The position numbers were made by a program, and so were the translations under genes. Positions 45,046 through 53,781 of a stretch of 64,000 bases of DNA are shown here, piece by piece. Source of the DNA: Lachnospiraceae bacterium (lineage in GTDB: Bacteria; Bacillota; Clostridia; Lachnospirales; Lachnospiraceae); contig JAFUZJ010000058.1 in NCBI GenBank assembly GCA_017476665.1, positions 35,589 through 99,588 of the forward strand, in the 5' to 3' direction. Below the pieces are notes generated by a model that saw nothing but the letters and a program-made list of their open reading frames with translations, had not been told where the DNA came from and made no database searches. The number at the start of each line of letters is the position of its first letter. Position 1 is the first letter of the stretch.

Positions 45046-45915
45046 ATGAAAAGTTTTTTACGCGGTATCGGAATCGTATTGATCGTTGCAGTACTGGTTG
45101 TTTTACTGAATTCTTTCTATACGGTCAATCAAAAAGAATATGTTGTCATCAAACAGTTTAATAAGATCGTCAGCATCACGGACACACCCGGTCTGCACTT
45201 CAAGATCCCCGTGATCCAGAGCACGCAGACCATCTCCCGGGCGGAGCATCTGTATGACATTCCTTCTTCGGATGTCATCACCAAGGATAAAAAGAGCATG
45301 ATCACAGACAACTATGTACTCTGGCATGTGACAGATCCCACCAAGTATCTGCAGACCCTGAACGGCATTGATGCCAGAGCCGGGGAGCGTGTGGAAGCGG
45401 CTGTTTACAACGCGACCAAAAACGTGATCTCCTCTCTCTCCCAGGATGAGGTGATCGCATTCCGCGGCGAGCAGCTGTCCGCGTGGATCACCGAAGAATC
45501 CAACTCTGACATCGGACAATACGGCATTGAGATCACATCCACTCAGATCAAATCTCTGGACCTGCCCAACGACAACAAAGAGGCTGTGTACCAGCGAATG
45601 ATCTCCGAGCGAAGCAATATTGCCGCCGGCTACACCGCACAGGGCAAGGCGGATGCGCAAAAGATCCGCAACGAAACCGACAAGCAGGTAGCCATCAAAA
45701 AGGCAAACGCCGAGAAGCAGGCTTCCATTCTGGAGGCAGAAGGCGAAGCCGAATACATGAAGATTCTGTCGGAAGCCTACAACGATCCGGACAAGGCTGA
45801 GTTCTACAGCTACATCCGCGGACTGGACGCTTTGAAAGTTTCTCTGCAGAAAGGCGACAAGACCATTATGTTAGACAAGGATTCCGAACTGGTGAGGATC
45901 CTGTACGGTCGATAA
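45046..45915 (+). CDS. hflC: HflC-like SPFH membrane protein
   Basis: A 289-residue protein with one N-terminal transmembrane helix (about 6-24), an SPFH domain (about 25-190; TVNQKEYVVIKQFNKIV) and the C-terminal helices typical of HflC (ADAQKIRNETDKQVAIKKA). The ATG at 45046 has AGGAGG in the last codons of hflK. The upstream ORF extension is spurious. It is the last gene of the plus-strand block, followed by a terminator. Confidence 0.85.
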   Translation: MKSFLRGIGIVLIVAVLVVLLNSFYTVNQKEYVVIKQFNKIVSITDTPGLHFKIPVIQSTQTISRAEHLYDIPSSDVITKDKKSMITDNYVLWHVTDPTKYLQTLNGIDARAGERVEAAVYNATKNVISSLSQDEVIAFRGEQLSAWITEESNSDIGQYGIEITSTQIKSLDLPNDNKEAVYQRMISERSNIAAGYTAQGKADAQKIRNETDKQVAIKKANAEKQASILEAEGEAEYMKILSEAYNDPDKAEFYSYIRGLDALKVSLQKGDKTIMLDKDSELVRILYGR

Positions 45916-45942
45916 CTTTTAGGTGTATATATCAAAAATTAC

Positions 45943-45995
45943 AAAAGACTCCACCGAAAACGTTTGATTATCCTGTTTTCAGTGGAGTCTTTTAT
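45943..45995. terminator. Bidirectional Rho-independent terminator
   Basis: AAAAGACTCCAC (45943-45954) pairs with GTGGAGTCTTTT (45982-45993), a perfect 12-bp stem, with further inner pairing (AAAAC/GTTTT). A-rich and T-rich ends serve both strands. It separates the hflKC end from the converging HEAT-like gene end. Confidence 0.9.
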
Positions 45996-46007
45996 TTTCT
46001 CTACAAT

Positions 46008-47663
46008 CTATCTCACCGCGAATTTCAGATCCAACAGTATCTCCTCCGCAAGATTACGTGGCAGCACTTCCATCTTGCGTTGCAAAACCGCCCTGATGCG
46101 GTCTGCTGAAAATTGATCCATGCGGGCATACATGTTCCGTTGTCCGCAGGCACGCAGGATTTCACACTTAAGCTGCTTTGACAATTTAGGGTCATCTATC
46201 AACTCTAATAAATATTCCAACCGTCGCCAGGAATCTCCCTGTAACAGCAATGTCAAAAATACCAATTCTTTTTCTGTATCCCTGTGTTGTATAAAAGCCT
46301 CATATATGTCTTTTTCTGGATAATGCACATTGTATTCCCGTATGATCTTGTAAGCGGCATGGGAAAGAAGCATCTCCTCTCCCGTCAGGAAATCCCAGTA
46401 GAGATCCGTCCCTTCCTCTTTTCGAATCATGGCATATGCCAAAAGCGCCGCTTTCACAAGCCGAATATCCGAATCAAAGAGAAAGGGTTCAATCAATGCA
46501 ATCTCCTCCTCGCTTCCCATCTCACCGATGCAGAGCAGGCAGATGGGTGATGCTTTCTTTTGCAGCTCCTTTTTATAGAACGCAAGAATATCCTTCTTTT
46601 CATGCCGGATCAAAATATAACGAGTCCAAAAGCGGATTTTCGCCGCACGATCCAACAACAGACTCTCCAAACCCGACCATGACTCCTGCAATCGGTCATA
46701 TTTCTCCTGCAAGGCCAACAAACGCAGTTCCGAATTTTTACTCTGTAAATATTTTTCCAACTCTGTATCCGTAAATCCAAACTGTTTCTGTACCCCGGCA
46801 AAAATCAAGCGCACACCGTAAGCGGTGCGTTCCCTCTCAAGCAAAAACATCATCTGCTCTTTTAATAAAAACTTTTTTCTCAGGCAAAGTCTGTAAACAG
46901 AATTCCTAACCTGTATCTCCATTTTAGAGATTCCTGCAAATTCTGCCTGCGTCAGCTTTGTTTTCAGCCCTTCTGTAAACAGATCCTCCAACGCCTCTGC
47001 CTGCGTCTTTTTACGTCGTTCTCCTATATTCAGCTTTTCCAGCACCGGCAATAAAAGTAACAGGTTGATCCCATCAGCATGTTCTATCTCAATAAGGGTT
47101 GCCGCAAACGCTGTCTCCCGGACTTCCTCCACCCAGTCATTGACCCGCAGCAGATAAAATATAAGCAGTGACAACCCGATGCCATACCGTTCCGAATACA
47201 ATCTCCTTCCTGATCCGCAATCCCGCAGCGCCTCAATGCACATCTGCCTGTAATAACCATTGCTGTGAAGCGTACCCATGCAGAGCATTGCCAGATATTC
47301 CTGATCTGACAGAAAAGGAAAGTCCTCCCGCTTATGCCGGACATTGCGAAGCGCATCGCGCCATGCCTGCCAGTTCGAAGCATAATTATATTCTTCCGCA
47401 TAAAAGCATCTCGTCGCCTCTGCAAACCGGAGCAATTCCCGTACGGTAAATGCCTGTATTTTATCCAAAAAGCAGGCCGCTATTTCCTTCTGATCATGCT
47501 CCGCATGCGCAAACAGAAAAATTTTCTGCAGTTCATCCGCAAAGCCATATCGTCCGCCGCGGAATTCCGGCAGTGCAGTTGTGTGGATATATTGCACAAA
47601 ACCTTTTTTCTCCGCCTGAATGGAAATCGCCTGTACAAGCGATGATTTCTTTTGGAACCACAT
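46008..47663 (-). CDS. HEAT-like repeat protein, unassigned
   Basis: A 551-residue protein without signal peptide or membrane segments. It is nearly all helical, with repeated paired-helix units through about residues 150-545, for example IALIEPFLFDSDIRLVKAALLAYAM (given as IALIEPFLFDSD and IRLVKAALLAYAM) and YLLELIDDPKLSKQLKCEIL. These look like HEAT or ARM-type repeats, which build protein-binding solenoids. The first 150 residues are less regular. GGAAGGAGG lies upstream of the ATG. It is alone between a terminator and the AAA ATPase, and no function can be assigned. Confidence 0.68.
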   Translation of the reverse strand: MWFQKKSSLVQAISIQAEKKGFVQYIHTTALPEFRGGRYGFADELQKIFLFAHAEHDQKEIAACFLDKIQAFTVRELLRFAEATRCFYAEEYNYASNWQAWRDALRNVRHKREDFPFLSDQEYLAMLCMGTLHSNGYYRQMCIEALRDCGSGRRLYSERYGIGLSLLIFYLLRVNDWVEEVRETAFAATLIEIEHADGINLLLLLPVLEKLNIGERRKKTQAEALEDLFTEGLKTKLTQAEFAGISKMEIQVRNSVYRLCLRKKFLLKEQMMFLLERERTAYGVRLIFAGVQKQFGFTDTELEKYLQSKNSELRLLALQEKYDRLQESWSGLESLLLDRAAKIRFWTRYILIRHEKKDILAFYKKELQKKASPICLLCIGEMGSEEEIALIEPFLFDSDIRLVKAALLAYAMIRKEEGTDLYWDFLTGEEMLLSHAAYKIIREYNVHYPEKDIYEAFIQHRDTEKELVFLTLLLQGDSWRRLEYLLELIDDPKLSKQLKCEILRACGQRNMYARMDQFSADRIRAVLQRKMEVLPRNLAEEILLDLKFAVR

Positions 47664-47707
47664 CCTGCCCCCTGCCTCCTTCCTCTCTGCATCTCGTAAT
47701 ATTTATC

Positions 47708-49012
47708 TCAGCCATTCATCTTACTGATCTGATCAATCGCATACAGAGGCAGATTAACAAGCCATTCTTCTTTTTTGTAATCTGCCATCGAAGTACGAAC
47801 TGATATTTCAGGTGAAAATTTTTCCTTATAGGTTTTCAGGCTCTTCGCTCTGAGATTGATCTCTGCCTTTACTTCCACCGGAATGATAGCTTCGCCTGTG
47901 TCAACCACAAAGTCAACCTCGCAGGAGCCTCTGTCATTGGTGTAGTAGTAAACGCCCAGATCCTCAATTGTTTTTAACTGCTGACAAACATACTGCTCGG
48001 TAAGCGCACCTTTAAATTCAGCAAAAAGATCATTGCCCTCGAGCAAAGTACGCTGACTGAGCCCGGTCATACAGCCCAGAAGTCCCACATCTACCAAAAA
48101 TAACTTAAATGCTTTCAAATCTTCATATGCACGCAATGGGATACCTGTGGAATTTACACGGCTGACCTTGTGAATAAGGCCACAGTCACTAAGCCACATA
48201 ATAGCCGTTTCATACTCTTTCGCTCTGGCGCCTTCCCGAACAAGCCCATAGATAAATTTTTTATTTTCTTTTGCCAACTGAGACGGAATACTATTCCACA
48301 ACATACGCAGTCTCGGAACCATCTCATTTGGAGCGTGCTTGGAAAAATCCTGCTCGTAAGCCGCAAGGATTCTCTTCTGTATTTTGCGGACCTCGTTAAA
48401 GTCTTTGTTCTCCGCAAAATTTTGTACAGCCTCCGGCATACCGCCGACATAATAATACTGTTTCAGCGCATCAATGTATGTTTGTTTAAAGCAATTGATC
48501 ATAGGGTATTCCTGCCAGTCAAGCAGACTTACAAAACGTTCCAAACCAATTGCCAGCAAAAACTCTCTGAATGAAAGCGGATAAAGCTTCAAAAAATCCA
48601 CCTTACCCACAGGGAAAGAAGTACCTTGATGCAAGGCAATACCGAGCAGGGAACCTGCACATACAATGTGATATTGCGGTGCATTTTCATAAAAATATTT
48701 TAAAGACGCCAACGCTCTTGGGACTTCCTGAACCTCGTCGAAAATAAGCAAAGAATTGTCAGGATCAATTTTTCGCCCTGCATATAACTCTAATCCCATG
48801 ATCAGGCGATCTGTATTCAGATCCATATCAAATAACTCTGCCATTCTGGAATGAGAATCAAAATTAATATATACAGTATCTGCATATGCCTGCCTGCCAA
48901 ATTCCTGCATCAACCATGTTTTGCCGACCTGCCGTGCACCTTCAATGACCAAAGGCTTTCGGACTTTGCTATTTTTCCATTTCAGAAGTTTTTCCATAGC
49001 AATTCGATACAT
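47708..49012 (-). CDS. AAA ATPase with DUF4143 domain
   Basis: A 434-residue protein. Walker A is GARQVGKTWL (about 24-33) and Walker B LLIFDEVQE (about 86-94), followed by the sensor region CAGSLLGIAL. The C-terminal part (about 200-400) has the DUF4143 pattern, with VDFVVDTGEAIIPVEVKAE resembling a PD-(D/E)XK nuclease core. Such ATPases are common in accessory regions and have no settled function. The start at ATG 49012 has GGAGG 7 nt upstream; the ORF is open further up through a noncoding-like AT-rich region with repeats. It follows a HEAT-like gene. Confidence 0.88.
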   Translation of the reverse strand: MYRIAMEKLLKWKNSKVRKPLVIEGARQVGKTWLMQEFGRQAYADTVYINFDSHSRMAELFDMDLNTDRLIMGLELYAGRKIDPDNSLLIFDEVQEVPRALASLKYFYENAPQYHIVCAGSLLGIALHQGTSFPVGKVDFLKLYPLSFREFLLAIGLERFVSLLDWQEYPMINCFKQTYIDALKQYYYVGGMPEAVQNFAENKDFNEVRKIQKRILAAYEQDFSKHAPNEMVPRLRMLWNSIPSQLAKENKKFIYGLVREGARAKEYETAIMWLSDCGLIHKVSRVNSTGIPLRAYEDLKAFKLFLVDVGLLGCMTGLSQRTLLEGNDLFAEFKGALTEQYVCQQLKTIEDLGVYYYTNDRGSCEVDFVVDTGEAIIPVEVKAEINLRAKSLKTYKEKFSPEISVRTSMADYKKEEWLVNLPLYAIDQISKMNG

Positions 49013-49080
49013 GCAATTACCTCCGCTATTGACATTCGCAACAATAATACATGTATAGTATGCCACATAAACGCAAAAAT

Positions 49081-49130
49081 TACAACGAACTTTTGTAATA
49101 ATATTACATTTTTTACAACGAACTTTGTCA
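49081..49130. repeat. Direct and inverted repeats upstream of the AAA/DUF4143 gene
   Basis: TACAACGAACTTTTGT (49081-49096) and TACAACGAACTTTGT (49114-49128) are near-identical direct repeats 33 bp apart. Between them is TGTAATA-a-TATTACA (49094-49108), a perfect inverted repeat. The 33-bp period (about three helical turns) fits a cooperative operator. Confidence 0.6.
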
Positions 49131-49178
49131 TCACAAACTCGATTCCTGCATTTCACAGCAACGGCACAGGTGAAATTT

Positions 49179-50282
49179 TTAGGGGTTACAAAAACAGATT
49201 CGCTGCTCTCTCCGGTCATAATCCCAGCTGTGATAAGAGCCGCCCTCACAGTATCTCCGTTCAGGGCAGGCAGAGCATTTTTCACTCTGTTCCGCTAACG
49301 ATGTCCTGAAAATTTGGAACCGCTCCGTCCACACCTGCTTAAAATCATCCCGAAAAATATTGCCCTGTATCGTCTCCGGTCTGCGCTCAATGTCCAGACA
49401 GGCGCCGATATCGCCGTTCGCCATAATGCTGGCGGTGTAGATCCCCGCATTGCACAGGAAATACCAGTCCCGTACCTCCCGCTCATAGTCAAGTCCCAGG
49501 AAATGGGAACAGCCGTAGGTCACCGGATACCCCTCCTGCCGTTTTGCCCGGATATAGTTAAGCATCTGCCGCTGTTCGGCATCGCTCAGCGCATAGCCCT
49601 CCAGCTCCAGCGCCCTGCCGATAGGCTCAATGCCAATGACCCGCCAGGAATCCACATCCAGGTCTAACATCAATTGAAACAATTCATCCAGACACCCCAG
49701 ACTCTTCTTCGTCACCACAGTGGTAACCTGAACCGCCTCAAAGCCTTGTTTCATGAGATTGCGCACGCCCTCCACTGTCCACGCAAATCCGTCCTTGCTG
49801 CGGCGGAATGCATTATGGATGGCTTCCGTCCCGTCAATACTCACGGAGATTGTACTCATTCCCGCAGTCTTCAGCCTTTTGGCCACCTCTTCTGTGATCA
49901 GAGTGCCGTTGCTGGTCATCCCCCAGGTAAACCCCAGCCTGTGAGCATACTCCATAATCTCAAAAAAATCCTGCCGCAGCAGGGGTTCTCCGCCGGTGAT
50001 ACACAACATGGGAAGCGCCTCTGCAAAGTCTGCTTTCACTTTGTCCAGGAAAGCATGATAGTCCTCCGTGGACAGTTCTGTCTTTGCTGTATCAGCATTG
50101 ATTTGACCGGACTGCCAGAAAGCCCGGTTCCCTGCCTCGCCGCAGCGGCTGCCGCAATGCAGGCAATTCTCATTACACCGCAGCGTCAACTCCAGAAAAA
50201 GTCTGCGCAGTCTTGGAGACCTGCGCAGCTGTTGCCTGTAATCATGTAATTGTTCCAAATGTTTTACTTTAATGCTTTCCAT
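49179..50282 (-). CDS. Radical SAM/SPASM peptide-modifying enzyme
   Basis: A 367-residue enzyme. The radical SAM cluster motif is C36-x3-C40-x2-C43, in TLRCNENCLHCGSRCG, followed by the GGEP motif (97-100) of the SAM site. The C-terminal SPASM region has C277, C295, C336, C339, C345, C363 and C365 for one or two auxiliary Fe-S clusters. SPASM enzymes modify peptides, sugars or proteins. The start at ATG 50282 (MESIKVKH) has GGGTGA close upstream. The gene follows the YGPP lipoprotein-like gene by 42 nt, making that product the obvious substrate. This fits the rSAM/lipoprotein pairing described in NCBI families; I could not check the match. Confidence 0.88.
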   Translation of the reverse strand: MESIKVKHLEQLHDYRQQLRRSPRLRRLFLELTLRCNENCLHCGSRCGEAGNRAFWQSGQINADTAKTELSTEDYHAFLDKVKADFAEALPMLCITGGEPLLRQDFFEIMEYAHRLGFTWGMTSNGTLITEEVAKRLKTAGMSTISVSIDGTEAIHNAFRRSKDGFAWTVEGVRNLMKQGFEAVQVTTVVTKKSLGCLDELFQLMLDLDVDSWRVIGIEPIGRALELEGYALSDAEQRQMLNYIRAKRQEGYPVTYGCSHFLGLDYEREVRDWYFLCNAGIYTASIMANGDIGACLDIERRPETIQGNIFRDDFKQVWTERFQIFRTSLAEQSEKCSACPERRYCEGGSYHSWDYDRREQRICFCNP

Positions 50283-50324
50283 AAAATCACCCAATATAGA
50301 TCAACCAATATAATATACTGCAAA

Positions 50325-50639
50325 TTACCGGAATACCTCCGGAGGGCCGTAGACCGTCGCTTCAAAATTACGCGAAGGATCGAAATCCGAGTCCTGCAAG
50401 AAGCTGCTTTCTATGCTCTCGCCGCTCTCTTCGTTTTCTTCGTTTTCTTCCTTTTCACCGCTATCTGCGGACGTCATCTCAGAACTTTCCACCTCTTCGG
50501 AAAGGTTCGTATGCTCCGACGTGGTATCCTCCGGCATATACATTCCTCCAGGCGGTCCGTAAGCACAGGCATTAAAATTCAACGCCGCCGTAAAAATCGT
50601 TCCAGCCAAAACTCCCTTTTTTAACAATCTCTTTTTCAT
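50325..50639 (-). CDS. YGPP-motif lipoprotein-like peptide, likely radical SAM substrate
   Basis: A 104-residue product starting MKKRLLKKGVLAG. A basic N-terminus and hydrophobic stretch (about 9-20) lead to Cys25 in NFNACAYGPPGGMYMP; the lipobox is imperfect (Phe at -3). An acidic low-complexity spacer (about 37-88) ends in the C-terminal TVYGPPEVFR, so YGPP occurs at 27-30 and 97-100. This two-motif layout with a Cys near the start is the pattern of a modified surface peptide or lipoprotein. The ATG at 50639 has GGGGAGGG 7 nt upstream. It sits directly before the SPASM enzyme. Confidence 0.82.
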   Translation of the reverse strand: MKKRLLKKGVLAGTIFTAALNFNACAYGPPGGMYMPEDTTSEHTNLSEEVESSEMTSADSGEKEENEENEESGESIESSFLQDSDFDPSRNFEATVYGPPEVFR

Positions 50640-50657
50640 CCGCAAGCCCTCCCCAGA

Positions 50658-51524
50658 TCATCCCTGTTCCAATTCCTCAAACGCCTGCCTGAAACATTCC
50701 TCCGGCACCTTCGGCCACACACATTTTCCGTATTTTCCCTTACAGAGTTCCATCGCCCTGTTCAGGACACTCCCATGGGTATGCTTCCCATTCCCGTTTC
50801 TAACCATATATTCTGTAAGTCTTGTCCAATAAGGCGCAATTTCAAATAACCCCTCCTGCCTCATTTCCTGAAAGATCCGTTCCGTATCCGCTTTCAGAAA
50901 TACAAATTCCGGTATCCATTTACCGTCATCGCCATGCAGGATCAGAAACCGAAATCCGTACGGCATATCGCTAGGCATCCCGACCGAACCCGGATTCCAG
51001 ATATGCTTTGTTCCTCTGGTGACTTCCGCTGTCCTGTGGGTATGTCCGCAGATAATATAATCCGCCTCAACCTCTGCCAACACTTCCTCAATCAGCTTAT
51101 CACTTTCCAAAAACTTCTCGTTTACCTTTCTCGGAGAACCATGGCAGATTACAATTTCCGGCATTCCCTCCAATTTTATTGTCAATGTGATCGGCAGATT
51201 TTTAAAAAATTCCAAGTCCCTTTGGGTGAGATGCGCCTCGGCATATCGAAGCATGCCAATTGTGCTGGGATACGCATCCCATTCCGGATGTCCCTGTCCC
51301 AACCCCATAAGCTGATAGTCTTCTTTGTTTCCCCTCAGGAAATAGCATCGTTTCTCTGCCTGCAGCTTATATATCATCTGCATTGTCTGCTCTATTCCGG
51401 GAAACTCCCCTGTATAATCCCCCAAAAAGAAAAAAGCATCAATATTTTTGTCTTCCAAATAATCTATACATGCCTCAAGCGCAAGGTGATTCCCATGAAT
51501 ATCGGATAAAACAGCTACATTCAT
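50658..51524 (-). CDS. Metallophosphoesterase (YfcE/MJ0936-like)
   Basis: A 288-residue protein of the calcineurin-like phosphoesterase family. Metal ligands appear in VLSDIHGN (about 5-12), LGDYTGE (about 32-38), RGNKED (about 65-70), ICHGSPRKV (about 122-130) and IICGHTHRT (about 155-163). It is cytosolic and likely hydrolyses a phosphodiester. The start at ATG 51524 (MNVAVLSDIHG) has AAAGGAGG about 11 nt upstream. It leads the operon with the lipoprotein-like gene 18 nt downstream and has its own strong promoter. A link to the radical SAM system is by position only. Confidence 0.85.
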   Translation of the reverse strand: MNVAVLSDIHGNHLALEACIDYLEDKNIDAFFFLGDYTGEFPGIEQTMQMIYKLQAEKRCYFLRGNKEDYQLMGLGQGHPEWDAYPSTIGMLRYAEAHLTQRDLEFFKNLPITLTIKLEGMPEIVICHGSPRKVNEKFLESDKLIEEVLAEVEADYIICGHTHRTAEVTRGTKHIWNPGSVGMPSDMPYGFRFLILHGDDGKWIPEFVFLKADTERIFQEMRQEGLFEIAPYWTRLTEYMVRNGNGKHTHGSVLNRAMELCKGKYGKCVWPKVPEECFRQAFEELEQG

Positions 51525-51566
51525 ATCAGAAGCCGCCTCCTTTGTTTCTTCTGACAAGTTTTTTCC

Positions 51567-51595
51567 ATTGTACCATATTTATGTAGTGCCCGCAA
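51567..51595 (-). promoter_or_regulatory. Sigma-A promoter of the metallophosphoesterase/YGPP/radical SAM operon
   Basis: Minus strand TTGCGG (51590-51595), 17-nt spacer, TACAAT (51567-51572), preceded by TGG that gives an extended -10 motif. It lies about 43 nt before the ATG. Confidence 0.7.
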
Positions 51596-51635
51596 TTGCC
51601 ACTGACTATCAAATGCATTAAACTGTCTCGGAGAA

Positions 51636-51677
51636 TAAAAATGCACCGCGCAACAGGCTTAGCCTTATGCGTGGTGC
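51636..51677 (-). terminator. Rho-independent terminator after icd
   Basis: Minus strand GCACCACGCA pairs with TGCGCGGTGC (10-bp stem, one G-U), with a nested AGGCTAAGCCT-type hairpin in the loop, followed by ATTTTTATT. It lies about 70 nt after the icd stop. Confidence 0.85.
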
Positions 51678-51747
51678 GTCCTATTTCGTTTTAAATTACT
51701 TTACGGCAGAATATTATATGCAACTGGCTATCTTACGCCTAGTTATC

Positions 51748-52956
51748 TTATAGCAGACTGTCAAGCGTCTCCCGGATCGCCTGAATAAACTCCAGACTGT
51801 TCAGGATCACGGGATTCTCACAGGTGGAGATTGTGGACAAACTTCTCGTCATCTTGCCGTCCTCCACGGTCTTGATGCAGGCCTGCTCCAGCTTATCCGC
51901 AAAGGTCATCAGCTCCGGGATATTATCCAGCTCACCGCGCTTTCTCAGCGCACCGCTCCACGCAAAGATCGTCGCGATAGAGTTGGTGGAGGTCTCCTCG
52001 CCCTTCAGGTGCTTGTAATAATGGCGCTGCACAGTCCCATGGGCAGCCTCATACTCATACACACCGTTCGGGGAAACCAGCACGGACGTCATCATAGACA
52101 GATCGCCGTAAGCCGTAGCCACCATGTCGGACATCACATCACCGTCATAGTTCTTGCACGCCCAGATGAAACCGCCCTCAGAACGGATCACGCGGGCCAC
52201 CGCGTCATCAATCAGCGTATAGAAATATTCGATGCCCAGCTCCTCAAATTTTGCCTTGTACTCGTTGTCGTAAATCTCCTGGAAGATATCCTTAAAGGTG
52301 TGGTCATACTTCTTGGAAATCGTATCCTTGGTGGCAAACCACAGATCCTGCTTGGTGTCAATGGCATAGCCGAAGCATGCTCTCGCGAAACTGGAAATAG
52401 ACTTCTCCGTATTATGGATTCCCTGAATGATACCTGCACCGGTGAAATTGTGGATCAGCTCTCTGGTCTCAGTGCCGTCCTCTGCGGTAAATACCAGCTC
52501 TGCCTTGCCGGGACCGGGCACCTTGATCTCTGTGTTTTTATAAACATCGCCGTAAGCGTGACGTGCGATCGTAATGGGTTTCGTCCATCTGCTCACATAA
52601 GGAGTGATTCCCTTCACCAGGATCGGCGCACGGAACACGGTGCCGTCCAAGATGGCACGGATCGTCCCGTTAGGGCTCTTCCACATCTCTTTCAGATTAT
52701 ATTCGGTCATTCTCGCCGCATTGGGAGTGATGGTCGCACACTTTACTGCCACACCGTACTTCAGGGTAGCATTGGCGGAATCCACGGTCACCTGATCGTT
52801 GGTCTCATTTCTATGCTCTAAGCCCAAATCATAATACTCTGTCTTCAGATCAATATAGGGGAGCAACAGCTCGTCCTTGATCATCTTCCAGAGGATTCTG
52901 GTCATCTCGTCTCCATCCATCTCCACAAGAGGGGTTGTCATCTGAATCTTTGCCAT
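51748..52956 (-). CDS. icd: NADP-dependent isocitrate dehydrogenase
   Basis: A 402-residue enzyme that converts isocitrate to 2-oxoglutarate with NADP+. The start [23 protein letters not shown] and the segments [24 protein letters not shown] (as [24 protein letters not shown]) and [19 protein letters not shown] belong to the eukaryotic-like/subtype II branch rather than the E. coli type. Metal-binding aspartates are in the latter segment. ATG 52956 has GAAAGGAAA upstream; an in-frame start 27 nt earlier is less likely. It follows the GntR gene and the citrate-synthase-like gene, so citrate to 2-oxoglutarate synthesis is encoded together, minus aconitase. Confidence 0.93.
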   Translation of the reverse strand: MAKIQMTTPLVEMDGDEMTRILWKMIKDELLLPYIDLKTEYYDLGLEHRNETNDQVTVDSANATLKYGVAVKCATITPNAARMTEYNLKEMWKSPNGTIRAILDGTVFRAPILVKGITPYVSRWTKPITIARHAYGDVYKNTEIKVPGPGKAELVFTAEDGTETRELIHNFTGAGIIQGIHNTEKSISSFARACFGYAIDTKQDLWFATKDTISKKYDHTFKDIFQEIYDNEYKAKFEELGIEYFYTLIDDAVARVIRSEGGFIWACKNYDGDVMSDMVATAYGDLSMMTSVLVSPNGVYEYEAAHGTVQRHYYKHLKGEETSTNSIATIFAWSGALRKRGELDNIPELMTFADKLEQACIKTVEDGKMTRSLSTISTCENPVILNSLEFIQAIRETLDSLL

Positions 52957-53001
52957 GTTTTTGTTTCCTTTCCGTTTATCCATTTTTAAGCTATTGTCAT
53001 T

Positions 53002-53688
53002 TTACTTTTGATACGCCTCATATAACCCATTCTTCACCATATTCTCGTAGGCGTTGCTGATATGCTCATTGGCCAGCTTTTCCGCCAGATCCGCGTCCCC
53101 TGCTTTAATCGCCAGCATGATCTTCTCGTGCTCCTCATTGGACTTTGATCCGCGGTTTGCGTTGTTGAGCGTCTTCTTGCGCACCCGCAGCACATATTGG
53201 TGAAAATCCTTCAGCTGATGCTCCAGCATCTTGCTGTCGCAAGCTTCATACATGATATCGTGGAAGCGGTTATCCAACTCTGCCAGCTGTTCCCAATGTC
53301 CCTTATCCGCATGGAACTTGGCGAGATAGACATTTTCTTCCATTTCCTCCATCTGCTCTTTGGTAATATGTTCCGTCGCCCAACGGGCACATAAACCCTC
53401 CAACAGCGACCGGATCATATAGATATCACGCACATCCTTTTCCGTAATTCCGGTGACATACGCACCTTTGTTGGGAATGATCTGGATCAGCCCCTCCAGC
53501 TCCAGCTGCCGGAAGGCCTCACGCACCGGCGTGCGGCTGACCCCCAGTTCCTCGCCGATGGCAACTTCCTTTAACTCCTCATGCTCCGCGTATTTTCCGC
53601 TTAAAATATCGTCCCGCAGTTTATGGAACACTCTTCCGCGCAGGGAGAATTTATCGGTCACTTCCTGTTTCACATCATACTTTGCCAC
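53002..53688 (-). CDS. GntR/FadR-type transcriptional regulator
   Basis: A 228-residue repressor. The N-terminal winged helix (about 12-80) includes EVAIGEELGVSRTPVREAFR and QLELEGLIQIIPNKGAYV. The C-terminal FCD domain (about 88-215) has the metal/ligand histidine region ELDNRFHDIMYEACDSKML. FCD-type GntR proteins sense organic acids. It lies between the citrate-synthase-like gene and icd, and a perfect 24-bp palindrome in the operon promoter is the likely binding site. A citrate-cycle acid may be the inducer (inference). Confidence 0.9.
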   Translation of the reverse strand: MAKYDVKQEVTDKFSLRGRVFHKLRDDILSGKYAEHEELKEVAIGEELGVSRTPVREAFRQLELEGLIQIIPNKGAYVTGITEKDVRDIYMIRSLLEGLCARWATEHITKEQMEEMEENVYLAKFHADKGHWEQLAELDNRFHDIMYEACDSKMLEHQLKDFHQYVLRVRKKTLNNANRGSKSNEEHEKIMLAIKAGDADLAEKLANEHISNAYENMVKNGLYEAYQK

Positions 53689-53781
53689 TTCTGTTTCCTA
53701 TCGGGATATCCGTTTTGATATCTCCCTTTCCTGTCTTTTCAAGCAATCGTATAATTGTCCTATCATACCCTTTGGCATCTG

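Noticed and set aside
49013-49021. GCAATTACC next to the AAA gene start, identical to the end of the fold-back element
   Set aside because: Only 9 bp, and it is part of the ribosome binding site region; there is no second end nearby.
49013-49285. N-terminal extension of the AAA/DUF4143 ORF (91 codons)
   Set aside because: It is Cys-rich and of random character, overlaps the end of the radical SAM gene and control repeats, and the GGAGG-ATG at 49012 is a clear start.
53700-53760. Second GntR-like site (CAATCGTATAATTG) and a GGGATATC/GATATC hairpin before the GntR gene
   Set aside because: The site is not a palindrome like the one at 55241, and the hairpin has no T tract, so no function is claimed.
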